From Myoxocephalus aenaeus (Eukaryota; Chordata; Actinopteri; Perciformes; Cottidae), in assembly GCA_038501785.1 (NCBI GenBank), contig JBAMJR010000261.1:585846-649845 (forward strand): 64,000 nt of DNA, read 5' to 3'. The stretch's first letter is position 1; every line of letters starts with the position of its first letter. The position numbers were made by a program, and so were the translations under genes. The notes beneath the pieces are model-generated. The model did no database searches and had not been told where the DNA came from. It was given only the letters and a program-made list of their open reading frames with translations. Positions 9,753-21,700 of this stretch are shown here, one piece after another.

Positions 9753-12700
9753 GTTTCTCGTTCTCATCTCGTGTGTTCTCGTCTGCTCGTCTCTTGTGTT
9801 CTCGTCTTCTCTTCTCTTGTGTTCTCGTCTGCTCGTCTCTTGTGTTCTCGTCTTCTCTTCTCTTGTGTTCTCGTCTTCTCGTCTCTTGTGTTCTCGTCTG
9901 CTCGTCTCTTGTGTTCTCGTCTTCTCTTCTCTTGTGTTCTCGTCTGCTCGTCTCTTGTGTTCTCGTCTTCTCTTCTCTTGTGTTCTCGTCTGCTCGTCTC
10001 TTGTGTTCTCGTCTTCTCTTCTCTTGTGTTCTCGTCTTCTCGTCTCTTGTGTTCTCGTCTGCTCGTCTCTTGTGTTCTCGTCTTCTCTTCTCTTGTGTTC
10101 TCGTCTGCTCGTCTCTTGTGTTCTCGTCTTCTCTTCTCTTGTGTTCTCGTCTGCTCGTCTCTTGTGTTCTCGTCTTCTCTTCTCTTGTGTTCTCGTCTTC
10201 TCTTCTCTTGTGTTCTCGTCTTCTCGTCTCTTGTGTTCTCGTCTGCTCGTCTCTTGTGTTCTCGTCTTCTCTTCTCTTGTGTTCTCGTCTTCTCGTCTCT
10301 TGTGTTCTCGTCTGCTCGTCTCTTGTGTTCTCGTCTGCTCGTCTCTTGTGTTCTCGTCTTCTCTTCTCTTGTGTTCTCGTCTGCTCGTCTCTTGTGTTCT
10401 CGTCTGCTCGTCTCTTGTGTTCTCGTCTGCTCGTCTCTTGTGTTCTCGTCTGCTCGTCTCTTGTGTTCTCGTCTGCTCGTCTCTTGTGTTCTCGTCTTCT
10501 CTTCTCTTGTGTTCTCGTCTGCTCGTCTCTTGTGTTCTCGTCTTCTCTTCTCTTGTGTTCTCGTCTTCTCGTCTCTTGTGTTCTCGTCTGCTCGTCTCTT
10601 GTGTTCTCGTCTTCTCTTCTCTTGTGTTCTCGTCTGCTCGTCTCTTGTGTTCTCGTCTTCTCTTCTCTTGTGTTCTCGTCTGCTCGTCTCTTGTGTTCTC
10701 GTCTTCTCGTCTCTTGTGTTCTCGTCTGCTCGTCTCTTGTGTTCTCGTCTGCTCGTCTCTTGTGTTCTCGTCTGCTCGTCTCTTGTGTTCTCGTCTTCTC
10801 TTCTCTTGTGTTCTCGTCTTCTCTTCTCTTGTGTTCTCGTCTGCTCGTCTCTTGTGTTCTCGTCTTCTCTTCTCTTGTGTTCTCGTCTGCTCGTCTCTTG
10901 TGTTCTCGTCTTCTCTTCTCTTGTGTTCTCGTCTGCTCGTCTCTTGTGTTCTCGTCTTCTCTTCTCTTGTGTTCTCGTCTGCTCGTCTCTTGTGTTCTCG
11001 TCTGCTCGTCTCTTGTGTTCTCGTCTTCTCTTCTCTTGTGTTCTCGTCTGCTCGTCTCTTGTGTTCTCGTCTTCTCTTCTCTTGTGTTCTCGTCTGCTCG
11101 TCTCTTGTGTTCTCGTCTTCTCTTCTCTTGTATTCTCGTCTTCTCTTCTCTTGTGTTCTCGTCTTCTCGTCTCTTGTGTTCTCGTCTGCTCGTCTCTTGT
11201 GTTCTCGTCTGCTCGTCTCTTGTGTTCTCGTCTGCTCGTCTCTTGTGTTCTCGTCTGCTCGTCTCTTGTGTTCTCGTCTGCTCGTCTCTTGTGTTCTCGT
11301 CTGCTCGTCTCTTGTGTTCTCGTCTGCTCGTCTCTTGTGTTCTCGTCTTCTCGTCTCTTGTGTTCTCGTCTGCTCGTCTCTTGTGTTCTCGTCTGCTCGT
11401 CTCTTGTGTTCTCGTCTGCTCGTCTCTTGTGTTCTCGTCTTCTCTTCTCTTGTGTTCTCGTCTGCTCGTCTCTTGTGTTCTCGTCTTCTCTTCTCTTGTG
11501 TTCTCGTCTGCTCGTCTCTTGTGTTCTCGTCTGCTCGTCTCTTGTGTTCTCGTCTGCTCGTCTCTTGTGTTCTCGTCTTCTCTTCTCTTGTGTTCTCGTC
11601 TTCTCTTCTCTTGTGTTCTCGTCTGCTCGTCTCTTGTGTTCTCGTCTGCTCGTCTCTTGTGTTCTCGTCTTCTCGTCTCTTGTGTTCTCGTCTGCTCGTC
11701 TCTTGTGTTCTCGTCTTCTCTTCTCTTGTGTTCTCGTCTGCTCGTCTCTTGTGTTCTCGTCTGCTCGTCTCTTGTGTTCTCGTCTTCTCTTCTCTTGTGT
11801 TCTCGTCTGCTCGTCTCTTGTGTTCTCGTCTTCTCTTCTCTTGTGTTCTCGTCTTCTCTTCTCTTGTGTTCTCGTCTTCTCTTCTCTTGTGTTCTCGTCT
11901 TCTCTTCTCTTGTGTTCTCGTCTGCTCGTCTCTTGTGTTCTCGTCTGCTCGTCTCTTGTGTTCTCGTCTGCTCGTCTCTTGTGTTCTCGTCTGCTCGTCT
12001 CTTGTGTTCTCGTCTTCTCTTCTCTTGTGTTCTCGTCTTCTCGTCTCTTGTGTTCTCGTCTGCTCGTCTCTTGTGTTCTCGTCTGCTCGTCTCTTGTGTT
12101 CTCGTCTTCTCTTCTCTTGTGTTCTCGTCTGCTCGTCTCTTGTGTTCTCGTCTTCTCTTCTCTTGTGATCTCGTCTGCTCGTCTCTTGTGTTCTCGTCTT
12201 CTCGTCTCTTGTGTTCTCGTCTTCTCTTCTCTTGTGTTCTCGTCTGCTCGTCTCTTGTGTTCTCGTCTGCTCGTCTCTTGTGTTCTCGTCTGCTCGTCTC
12301 TTGTGTTCTCGTCTTCTCTTCTCTTGTGTTCTCGTCTTCTCGTCTCTTGTGTTCTCGTCTGCTCGTCTCTTGTGTTCTCGTCTGCTCGTCTCTTGTGTTC
12401 TCGTCTTCTCTTCTCTTGTGTTCTCGTCTGCTCGTCTCTTGTGTTCTCGTCTTCTCGTCTCTTGTGTTCTCGTCTGCTCGTCTCTTGTGTTCTCGTCTTC
12501 TCTTCTCTTGTGTTCTCGTCTGCTCGTCTCTTGTGTTCTCGTCTTCTCGTCTCTTGTGTTCTCGTCTGCTCGTCTCTTGTGTTCTCGTCTTCTCTTCTCT
12601 TGTGTTCTCGTCTGCTCGTCTCTTGTGTTCTCGTCTGCTCGTCTCTTGTGTTCTCGTCTTCTCTTCTCTTGTGTTCTCGTCTGCTCGTCTCTTGTGTTCT

Positions 12701-15700
12701 CGTCTGCTCGTCTCTTGTGTTCTCGTCTTCTCTTCTCTTGTGTTCTCGTCTGCTCGTCTCTTGTGTTCTCGTCTGCTCGTCTCTTGTGTTCTCGTCTGCT
12801 CGTCTCTTGTGTTCTCGTCTTCTCGTCTCTTGTGTTCTCGTCTGCTCGTCTCTTGTGTTCTCGTCTTCTCTTCTCTTGTGTTCTCGTCTGCTCGTCTCTT
12901 GTGTTCTCGTCTTCTCTTCTCTTGTGTTCTCGTCTTCTCTTCTCTTGTGTTCTCGTCTGCTCGTCTCTTGTGTTCTCGTCTGCTCGTCTCTTGTGTTCTC
13001 GTCTTCTCTTCTCTTGTGTTCTCGTCTGCTCGTCTCTTGTGTTCTCGTCTGCTCGTCTCTTGTGTTCTCGTCTGCTCGTCTCTTGTGTTCTCGTCTTCTC
13101 TTCTCTTGTGTTCTCGTCTGCTCGTCTCTTGTGTTCTCGTCTGCTCGTCTCTTGTGTTCTCGTCTGCTCGTCTCTTGTGTTCTCGTCTGCTCGTCTCTTG
13201 TGTTCTCGTCTTCTCTTCTCTTGTGTTCTCGTCTGCTCGTCTCTTGTGTTCTCGTCTTCTCTTCTCTTGTGTTCTCGTCTGCTCGTCTCTTGTGTTCTCG
13301 TCTTCTCTTCTCTTGTGTTCTCGTCTGCTCGTCTCTTGTGTTCTCGTCTTCTCTTCTCTTGTGTTCTCGTCTGCTCGTCTCTTGTGTTCTCGTCTTCTCT
13401 TCTCTTGTGTTCTCGTCTTCTCTTCTCTTGTGTTCTCGTCTGCTCGTCTCTTGTGTTCTCGTCTTCTCTTCTCTTGTGTTCTCGTCTGCTCGTCTCTTGT
13501 GTTCTCGTCTTCTCTTCTCTTGTGTTCTCGTCTTCTCGTCTCTTGTGTTCTCGTCTTCTCTTCTCTTGTGTTCTCGTCTGCTCGTCTCTTGTGTTCTCGT
13601 CTTCTCTTCTCTTGTGTTCTCGTCTGCTCGTCTCTTGTGTTCTCGTCTGCTCGTCTCTTGTGTTCTCGTCTTCTCTTCTCTTGTGTTCTCGTCTGCTCGT
13701 CTCTTGTGTTCTCGTCTTCTCTTCTCTTGTGTTCTCGTCTTCTCTTCTCTTGTGTTCTCGTCTGTTCGTCTCTTGTGTTCTCGTCTGCTCGTCTCTTGTG
13801 TTCTCGTCTGCTCGTCTCTTGTGTTCTCGTCTTCTCTTCTCTTGTGTTCTCGTCTGCTCGTCTCTTGTGTTCTCGTCTGCTCGTCTCTTGTGTTCTCGTC
13901 TGCTCGTCTCTTGTGTTCTCGTCTGCTCGTCTCTTGTGTTCTCGTCTTCTCGTCTCTTGTGTTCTCGTCTGCTCGTCTCTTGTGTTCTCGTCTGCTCGTC
14001 TCTTGTGTTCTCGTCTTCTCTTCTCTTGTGTTCTCGTCTGCTCGTCTCTTGTGTTCTCGTCTGCTCGTCTCTTGTGTTCTCGTCTTCTCTTCTCTTGTGT
14101 TCTCGTCTGCTCGTCTCTTGTGTTCTCGTCTGCTCGTCTCTTGTGTTCTCGTCTTCTCTTCTCTTGTGTTCTCGTCTGCTCGTCTCTTGTGTTCTCGTCT
14201 TCTCGTCTCTTGTGTTCTCGTCTTCTCTTCTCTTGTGTTCTCGTCTGCTCGTCTCTTGTGTTCTCGTCTTCTCTTCTCTTGTGTTCTCGTCTGCTCGTCT
14301 CTTGTGTTCTCGTCTTCTCGTCTCTTGTGTTCTCGTCTGCTCGTCTCTTGTGTTCTCGTCTTCTCTTCTCTTGTGTTCTCGTCTGCTCGTCTCTTGTGTT
14401 CTCGTCTGCTCGTCTCTTGTGTTCTCGTCTGCTCGTCTCTTGTGTTCTCGTCTGCTCGTCTCTTGTGTTCTCGTCTGCTCGTCTCTTGTGTTCTCGTCTT
14501 CTCTTCTCTTGTGTTCTCGTCTGCTCGTCTCTTGTGTTCTCGTCTTCTCTTCTCTTGTGTTCTCGTCTGCTCGTCTCTTGTGTTCTCGTCTTCTCGTCTC
14601 TTGTGTTCTCGTCTGCTCGTCTCTTGTGTTCTCGTCTTCTCTTCTCTTGTGTTCTCGTCTGCTCGTCTCTTGTGTTCTCGTCTGCTCGTCTCTTGTGTTC
14701 TCGTCTTCTCTTCTCTTGTGTTCTCGTCTTCTCGTCTCTTGTGTTCTCGTCTGCTCGTCTCTTGTGTTCTCGTCTTCTCTTCTCTTGTGTTCTCGTCTGC
14801 TCGTCTCTTGTGTTCTCGTCTGCTCGTCTCTTGTGTTCTCGTCTGCTCGTCTCTTGTGTTCTCGTCTGCTCGTCTCTTGTGTTCTCGTCTGCTCGTCTCC
14901 TGTGTTCTCGTCTGCTCGTCTCTTGTGTTCTCGTCTTCTCTTCTCTTGTGTTCTCGTCTGCTCGTCTCTTGTGTTCTCGTCTGCTCGTCTCTTGTGTTCT
15001 CGTCTTCTCTTCTCTTGTGTTCTCGTCTGCTCGTCTCTTGTGTTCTCGTCTTCTCTTCTCTTGTGTTCTCGTCTTCTCTTCTCTTGTGTTCTCGTCTGCT
15101 CGTCTCTTGTGTTCTCGTCTTCTCTTCTCTTGTGTTCTCGTCTGCTCGTCTCTTGTGTTCTCGTCTGCTCGTCTCTTGTGTTCTCGTCTTCTCTTCTCTT
15201 GTGTTCTCGTCTTCTCTTCTCTTGTGTTCTCGTCTGCTCGTCTCTTGTGTTCTCGTCTGCTCGTCTCTTGTGTTCTCGTCTTCTCTTCTCTTGTGTTCTC
15301 GTCTTCTCTTCTCTTGTGTTCTCGTCTGCTCGTCTCTTGTGTTCTCGTCTGCTCGTCTCTTGTGTTCTCGTCTTCTCTTCTCTTGTGTTCTCGTCTGCTC
15401 GTCTCTTGTGTTCTCGTCTGCTCGTCTCTTGTGTTCTCGTCTTCTCTTCTCTTGTGTTCTCGTCTGCTCGTCTCTTGTGTTCTCGTCTGCTCGTCTCTTG
15501 TGTTCTCGTCTTCTCGTCTCTTGTGTTCTCGTCTGCTCGTCTCTTGTGTTCTCGTCTGCTCGTCTCTTGTGTTCTCGTCTTCTCTTCTCTTGTGTTCTCG
15601 TCTGCTCGTCTCTTGTGTTCTCGTCTTCTCTTCTCTTGTGTTCTCGTCTGCTCGTCTCTTGTGTTCTCGTCTGCTCGTCTCTTGTGTTCTCGTCTGCTCG

Positions 15701-18700
15701 TCTCTTGTGTTCTCGTCTGCTCGTCTCTTGTGTTCTCGTCTTCTCTTCTCTTGTGTTCTCGTCTGCTCGTCTCTTGTGTTCTCGTCTGCTCGTCTCTTGT
15801 GTTCTCGTCTTCTCTTCTCTTGTGTTCTCGTCTGCTCGTCTCTTGTGTTCTCGTCTGCTCGTCTCTTGTGTTCTCGTCTTCTCTTCTCTTGTGTTCTCGT
15901 CTGCTCGTCTCTTGTGTTCTCGTCTGCTCGTCTCTTGTGTTCTCGTCTGCTCGTCTCTTGTGTTCTCGTCTTCTCTTCTCTTGTGTTCTCGTCTTCTCTT
16001 CTCTTGTGTTCTCGTCTGCTCGTCTCTTGTGTTCTCGTCTGCTCGTCTCTTGTGTTCTCGTCTTCTCGTCTCGTGTGTTCTCGTCTGCTCGTCTCTTGTG
16101 TTCTCGTCTTCTCGTCTCGTGTGTTCTCGTCTTCTCTTCTCTTGTGTTCTCGTCTTCTCTTCTCTTGTGTTCTCGTCTGCTCGTCTCTTGTGTTCTCGTC
16201 TTCTCGTCTCTTGTGTTCTCGTCTTCTCTTCTCTTGTGTTCTCGTCTGCTCGTCTCTTGTGTTCTCGTCTGCTCGTCTCTTGTGTTCTCGTCTGCTCGTC
16301 TCTTGTGTTCTCGTCTTCTCTTCTCTTGTGTTCTCGTCTTCTCGTCTCTTGTGTTCTCGTCTTCTCTTCTCTTGTGTTCTCGTCTGCTCGTCTCTTGTGT
16401 TCTCGTCTGCTCGTCTCTTGTGTTCTCGTCTGCTCGTCTCTTGTGTTCTCGTCTTCTCTTCTCTTGTGTTCTCGTCTTCTCGTCTCTTGTGTTCTCGTCT
16501 GCTCGTCTCTTGTGTTCTCGTCTGCTCGTCTCTTGTGTTCTCGTCTTCTCTTCTCTTGTGTTCTCGTCTTCTCGTCTCTTGTGTTCTCGTCTGCTCGTCT
16601 CTTGTGTTCTCGTCTGCTCGTCTCTTGTGTTCTCGTCTGCTCGTCTCTTGTGTTCTCGTCTGCTCGTCTCTTGTGTTCTCGTCTTCTCGTCTCTTGTGTT
16701 CTCGTCTGCTCGTCTCTTGTGTTCTCGTCTTCTCTTCTCTTGTGTTCTCGTCTGCTCGTCTCTTGTGTTCTCGTCTTCTCTTCTCTTGTGTTCTCGTCTG
16801 CTCGTCTCTTGTGTTCTCGTCTGCTCGTCTCTTGTGTTCTCGTCTTCTCGTCTCTTGTGTTCTCGTCTGCTCGTCTCTTGTGTTCTCGTCTTCTCTTCTC
16901 TTGTGTTCTCGTCTGCTCGTCTCTTGTGTTCTCGTCTTCTCTTCTCTTGTGTTCTCGTCTGCTCGTCTCTTGTGTTCTCGTCTTCTCTTCTCTTGTGTTC
17001 TCGTCTGCTCGTCTCTTGTGTTCTCGTCTGCTCGTCTCTTGTGTTCTCGTCTGTTCGTCTCTTGTGTTCTCGTCTGCTCGTCTCTTGTGTTCTCGTCTTC
17101 TCTTCTCTTGTGTTCTCGTCTGCTCGTCTCTTGTGTTCTCGTCTTCTCTTCTCTTGTGTTCTCGTCTGCTCGTCTCTTGTGTTCTCGTCTGCTCGTCTCT
17201 TGTGTTCTCGTCTGCTCGTCTCTTGTGTTCTCGTCTGCTCGTCTCTTGTGTTCTCGTCTTCTCTTCTCTTGTGTTCTCGTCTGCTCGTCTCTTGTGTTCT
17301 CGTCTTCTCTTCTCTTGTGTTCTCGTCTGCTCGTCTCTTGTGTTCTCGTCTTCTCTTCTCTTGTGTTCTCGTCTTCTCGTCTCTTGTGTTCTCGTCTGCT
17401 CGTCTCTTGTGTTCTCGTCTTCTCGTCTCTTGTGTTCTCGTCTGCTCGTCTCTTGTGTTCTCGTCTTCTCTTCTCTTGTGTTCTCGTCTGCTCGTCTCTT
17501 GTGTTCTCGTCTTCTCGTCTCTTGTGTTCTCGTCTGCTCGTCTCTTGTGTTCTCGTCTTCTCTTCTCTTGTGTTCTCGTCTGCTCGTCTCTTGTGTTCTC
17601 GTCTTCTCTTCTCTTGTGTTCTCGTCTTCTCGTCTCTTGTGTTCTCGTCTGCTCGTCTCTTGTGTTCTCGTCTTCTCTTCTCTTGTGTTCTCGTCTGCTC
17701 GTCTCTTGTGTTCTCGTCTTCTCTTCTCTTGTGTTCTCGTCTGCTCGTCTCTTGTGTTCTCGTCTTCTCGTCTCTTGTGTTCTCGTCTGCTCGTCTCTTG
17801 TGTTCTCGTCTTCTCTTCTCTTGTGTTCTCGTCTGCTCGTCTCTTGTGTTCTCGTCTTCTCTTCTCTTGTGTTCTCGTCTGCTCGTCTCTTGTGTTCTCG
17901 TCTTCTCGTCTCTTGTGTTCTCGTCTGCTCGTCTCTTGTGTTCTCGTCTTCTCTTCTCTTGTGTTCTCGTCTGCTCGTCTCTTGTGTTCTCGTCTGCTCG
18001 TCTCTTGTGTTCTCGTCTGCTCGTCTCTTGTGTTCTCGTCTTCTCTTCTCTTGTGTTCTCGTCTGCTCGTCTCTTGTGTTCTCGTCTTCTCTTCTCTTGT
18101 GTTCTCGTCTGCTCGTCTCTTGTGTTCTCGTCTTCTCGTCTCTTGTGTTCTCGTCTGCTCGTCTCTTGTGTTCTCGTCTTCTCTTCTCTTGTGTTCTCGT
18201 CTGCTCGTCTCTTGTGTTCTCGTCTGCTCGTCTCTTGTGTTCTCGTCTTCTCTTCTCTTGTGTTCTCGTCTTCTCTTCTCTTGTGTTCTCGTCTGTTCGT
18301 CTCTTGTGTTCTCGTCTGCTCGTCTCTTGTGTTCTCGTCTGTTCGTCTCTTGTGTTCTCGTCTGCTCGTCTCTTGTGTTCTCGTCTGCTCGTCTCTTGTG
18401 TTCTCGTCTTCTCTTCTCTTGTGTTCTCGTCTGCTCGTCTCTTGTGTTCTCGTCTTCTCTTCTCTTGTGTTCTCGTCTGCTCGTCTCTTGTGTTCTCGTC
18501 TGCTCGTCTCTTGTGTTCTCGTCTTCTCTTCTCTTGTGTTCTCGTCTGCTCGTCTCTTGTGTTCTCGTCTTCTCTTCTCTTGTGTTCTCGTCTGCTCGTC
18601 TCTTGTGTTCTCGTCTTCTCGTCTCTTGTGTTCTCGTCTGCTCGTCTCTTGTGTTCTCGTCTTCTCTTCTCTTGTGTTCTCGTCTGCTCGTCTCTTGTGT

Positions 18701-21700
18701 TCTCGTCTTCTCTTCTCTTGTGTTCTCGTCTTCTCTTCTCTTGTGTTCTCGTCTGCTCGTCTCTTGTGTTCTCGTCTGCTCGTCTCTTGTGTTCTCGTCT
18801 GCTCGTCTCTTGTGTTCTCGTCTTCTCTTCTCTTGTGTTCTCGTCTGCTCGTCTCTTGTGTTCTCGTCTTCTCTTCTCTTGTGTTCTCGTCTGCTCGTCT
18901 CTTGTGTTCTCGTCTTCTCTTCTCTTGTGTTCTCGTCTTCTCTTCTCTTGTGTTCTCGTCTGCTCGTCTCTTGTGTTCTCGTCTTCTCTTCTCTTGTGTT
19001 CTCGTCTGCTCGTCTCTTGTGTTCTCGTCTGCTCGTCTCTTGTGTTCTCGTCTTCTCTTCTCTTGTGTTCTCGTCTTCTCTTCTCTTGTGTTCTCGTCTG
19101 CTCGTCTCTTGTGTTCTCGTCTGCTCGTCTCTTGTGTTCTCGTCTTCTCTTCTCTTGTGTTCTCGTCTTCTCTTCTCTTGTGTTCTCGTCTGCTCGTCTC
19201 TTGTGTTCTCGTCTTCTCTTCTCTTGTGTTCTCGTCTGCTCGTCTCTTGTGTTCTCGTCTGCTCGTCTCTTGTGTTCTCGTCTTCTCTTCTCTTGTGTTC
19301 TCGTCTGCTCGTCTCTTGTGTTCTCGTCTGCTCGTCTCTTGTGTTCTCGTCTGTTCGTCTCTTGTGTTCTCGTCTGCTCGTCTCTTGTGTTCTCGTCTTC
19401 TCGTCTCTTGTGTTCTCGTCTGCTCGTCTCTTGTGTTCTCGTCTGCTCGTCTCTTGTGTTCTCGTCTTCTCTTCTCTTGTGTTCTCGTCTTCTCGTCTCT
19501 TGTGTTCTCGTCTGCTCGTCTCTTGTGTTCTCGTCTTCTCGTCTCTTGTGTTCTCGTCTGCTCGTCTCTTGTGTTCTCGTCTTCTCTTCTCTTGTGTTCT
19601 CGTCTTCTCTTCTCTTGTGTTCTCGTCTGTTCGTCTCTTGTGTTCTCGTCTGCTCGTCTCTTGTGTTCTCGTCTGTTCGTCTCTTGTGTTCTCGTCTGCT
19701 CGTCTCTTGTGTTCTCGTCTGCTCGTCTCTTGTGTTCTCGTCTGCTCGTCTCTTGTGTTCTCGTCTGCTCGTCTCTTGTGTTCTCGTCTGCTCGTCTCTT
19801 GTGTTCTCGTCTTCTCTTCTCTTGTGTTCTCGTCTGCTCGTCTCTTGTGTTCTCGTCTGCTCGTCTCTTGTGTTCTCGTCTGCTCGTCTCTTGTGTTCTC
19901 GTCTTCTCTTCTCTTGTGTTCTCGTCTGCTCGTCTCTTGTGTTCTCGTCTGCTCGTCTCTTGTGTTCTCGTCTGCTCGTCTCTTGTGTTCTCGTCTGTTC
20001 GTCTCTTGTGTTCTCGTCTGCTCGTCTCTTGTGTTCTCGTCTTCTCTTCTCTTGTGTTCTCCTCTGCTCGTCTCTTGTGTTCTCGTCTTCTCTTCTCTTG
20101 TGTTCTCGTCTGCTCGTCTCTTGTGTTCTCGTCTGCTCGTCTCTTGTGTTCTCGTCTTCTCGTCTCTTGTGTTCTCGTCTTCTCTTCTCTTGTGTTCTCG
20201 TCTTCTCTTCTCTTGTGTTCTCGTCTTCTCTTCTCTTGTGTTCTCGTCTTCTCTTCTCTTGTGTTCTCGTCTTCTCTTCTCTTGTGTTCTCGTCTGCTCG
20301 TCTCTTGTGTTCTCGTCTTCTCGTCTCTTGTGTTCTCGTCTTCTCTTCTCTTGTGTTCTCGTCTGCTCGTCTCTTGTGTTCTCGTCTTCTCTTCTCTTGT
20401 GTTCTCGTCTTCTCTTCTCTTGTGTTCTCGTCTTCTCTTCTCTTGTGTTCTCGTCTGCTCGTCTCTTGTGTTCTCGTCTGCTCGTCTCTTGTGTTCTCGT
20501 CTTCTCTTCTCTTGTGTTCTCGTCTTCTCTTCTCTTGTGTTCTCGTCTGCTCGTCTCTTGTGTTCTCGTCTTCTCGTCTCTTGTGTTCTCGTCTGCTCGT
20601 CTCTTGTGTTCTCGTCTTCTCTTCTCTTGTGTTCTCGTCTTCTCTTCTCTTGTGTTCTCGTCTGCTCGTCTCTTGTGTTCTCGTCTGTTCGTCTCTTGTG
20701 TTCTCGTCTGCTCGTCTCTTGTGTTCTCGTCTTCTCTTCTCTTGTGTTCTCGTCTTCTCTTCTCTTGTGTTCTCGTCTGCTCGTCTCTTGTGTTCTCGTC
20801 TTCTCTTCTCTTGTGTTCTCGTCTTCTCTTCTCTTGTGTTCTCGTCTGCTCGTCTCTTGTGTTCTCGTCTGCTCGTCTCTTGTGTTCTCGTCTGCTCGTC
20901 TCTTGTGTTCTCGTCTTCTCTTCTCTTGTGTTCTCGTCTGCTCGTCTCTTGTGTTCTCGTCTTCTCTTCTCTTGTGTTCTCGTCTGCTCGTCTCTTGTGT
21001 TCTCGTCTTCTCTTCTCTTGTGTTCTCGTCTTCTCTTCTCTTGTGTTCTCGTCTGCTCGTCTCTTGTGTTCTCGTCTTCTCTTCTCTTGTGTTCTCGTCT
21101 GCTCGTCTCTTGTGTTCTCGTCTGCTCGTCTCTTGTGTTCTCGTCTTCTCTTCTCTTGTGTTCTCGTCTTCTCTTCTCTTGTGTTCTCGTCTGCTCGTCT
21201 CTTGTGTTCTCGTCTGCTCGTCTCTTGTGTTCTCGTCTTCTCTTCTCTTGTGTTCTCGTCTTCTCTTCTCTTGTGTTCTCGTCTGCTCGTCTCTTGTGTT
21301 CTCGTCTTCTCTTCTCTTGTGTTCTCGTCTGCTCGTCTCTTGTGTTCTCGTCTGCTCGTCTCTTGTGTTCTCGTCTTCTCTTCTCTTGTGTTCTCGTCTG
21401 CTCGTCTCTTGTGTTCTCGTCTGCTCGTCTCTTGTGTTCTCGTCTGTTCGTCTCTTGTGTTCTCGTCTGCTCGTCTCTTGTGTTCTCGTCTTCTCGTCTC
21501 TTGTGTTCTCGTCTGCTCGTCTCTTGTGTTCTCGTCTGCTCGTCTCTTGTGTTCTCGTCTTCTCTTCTCTTGTGTTCTCGTCTTCTCGTCTCTTGTGTTC
21601 TCGTCTGCTCGTCTCTTGTGTTCTCGTCTTCTCGTCTCTTGTGTTCTCGTCTGCTCGTCTCTTGTGTTCTCGTCTTCTCTTCTCTTGTGTTCTCGTCTTC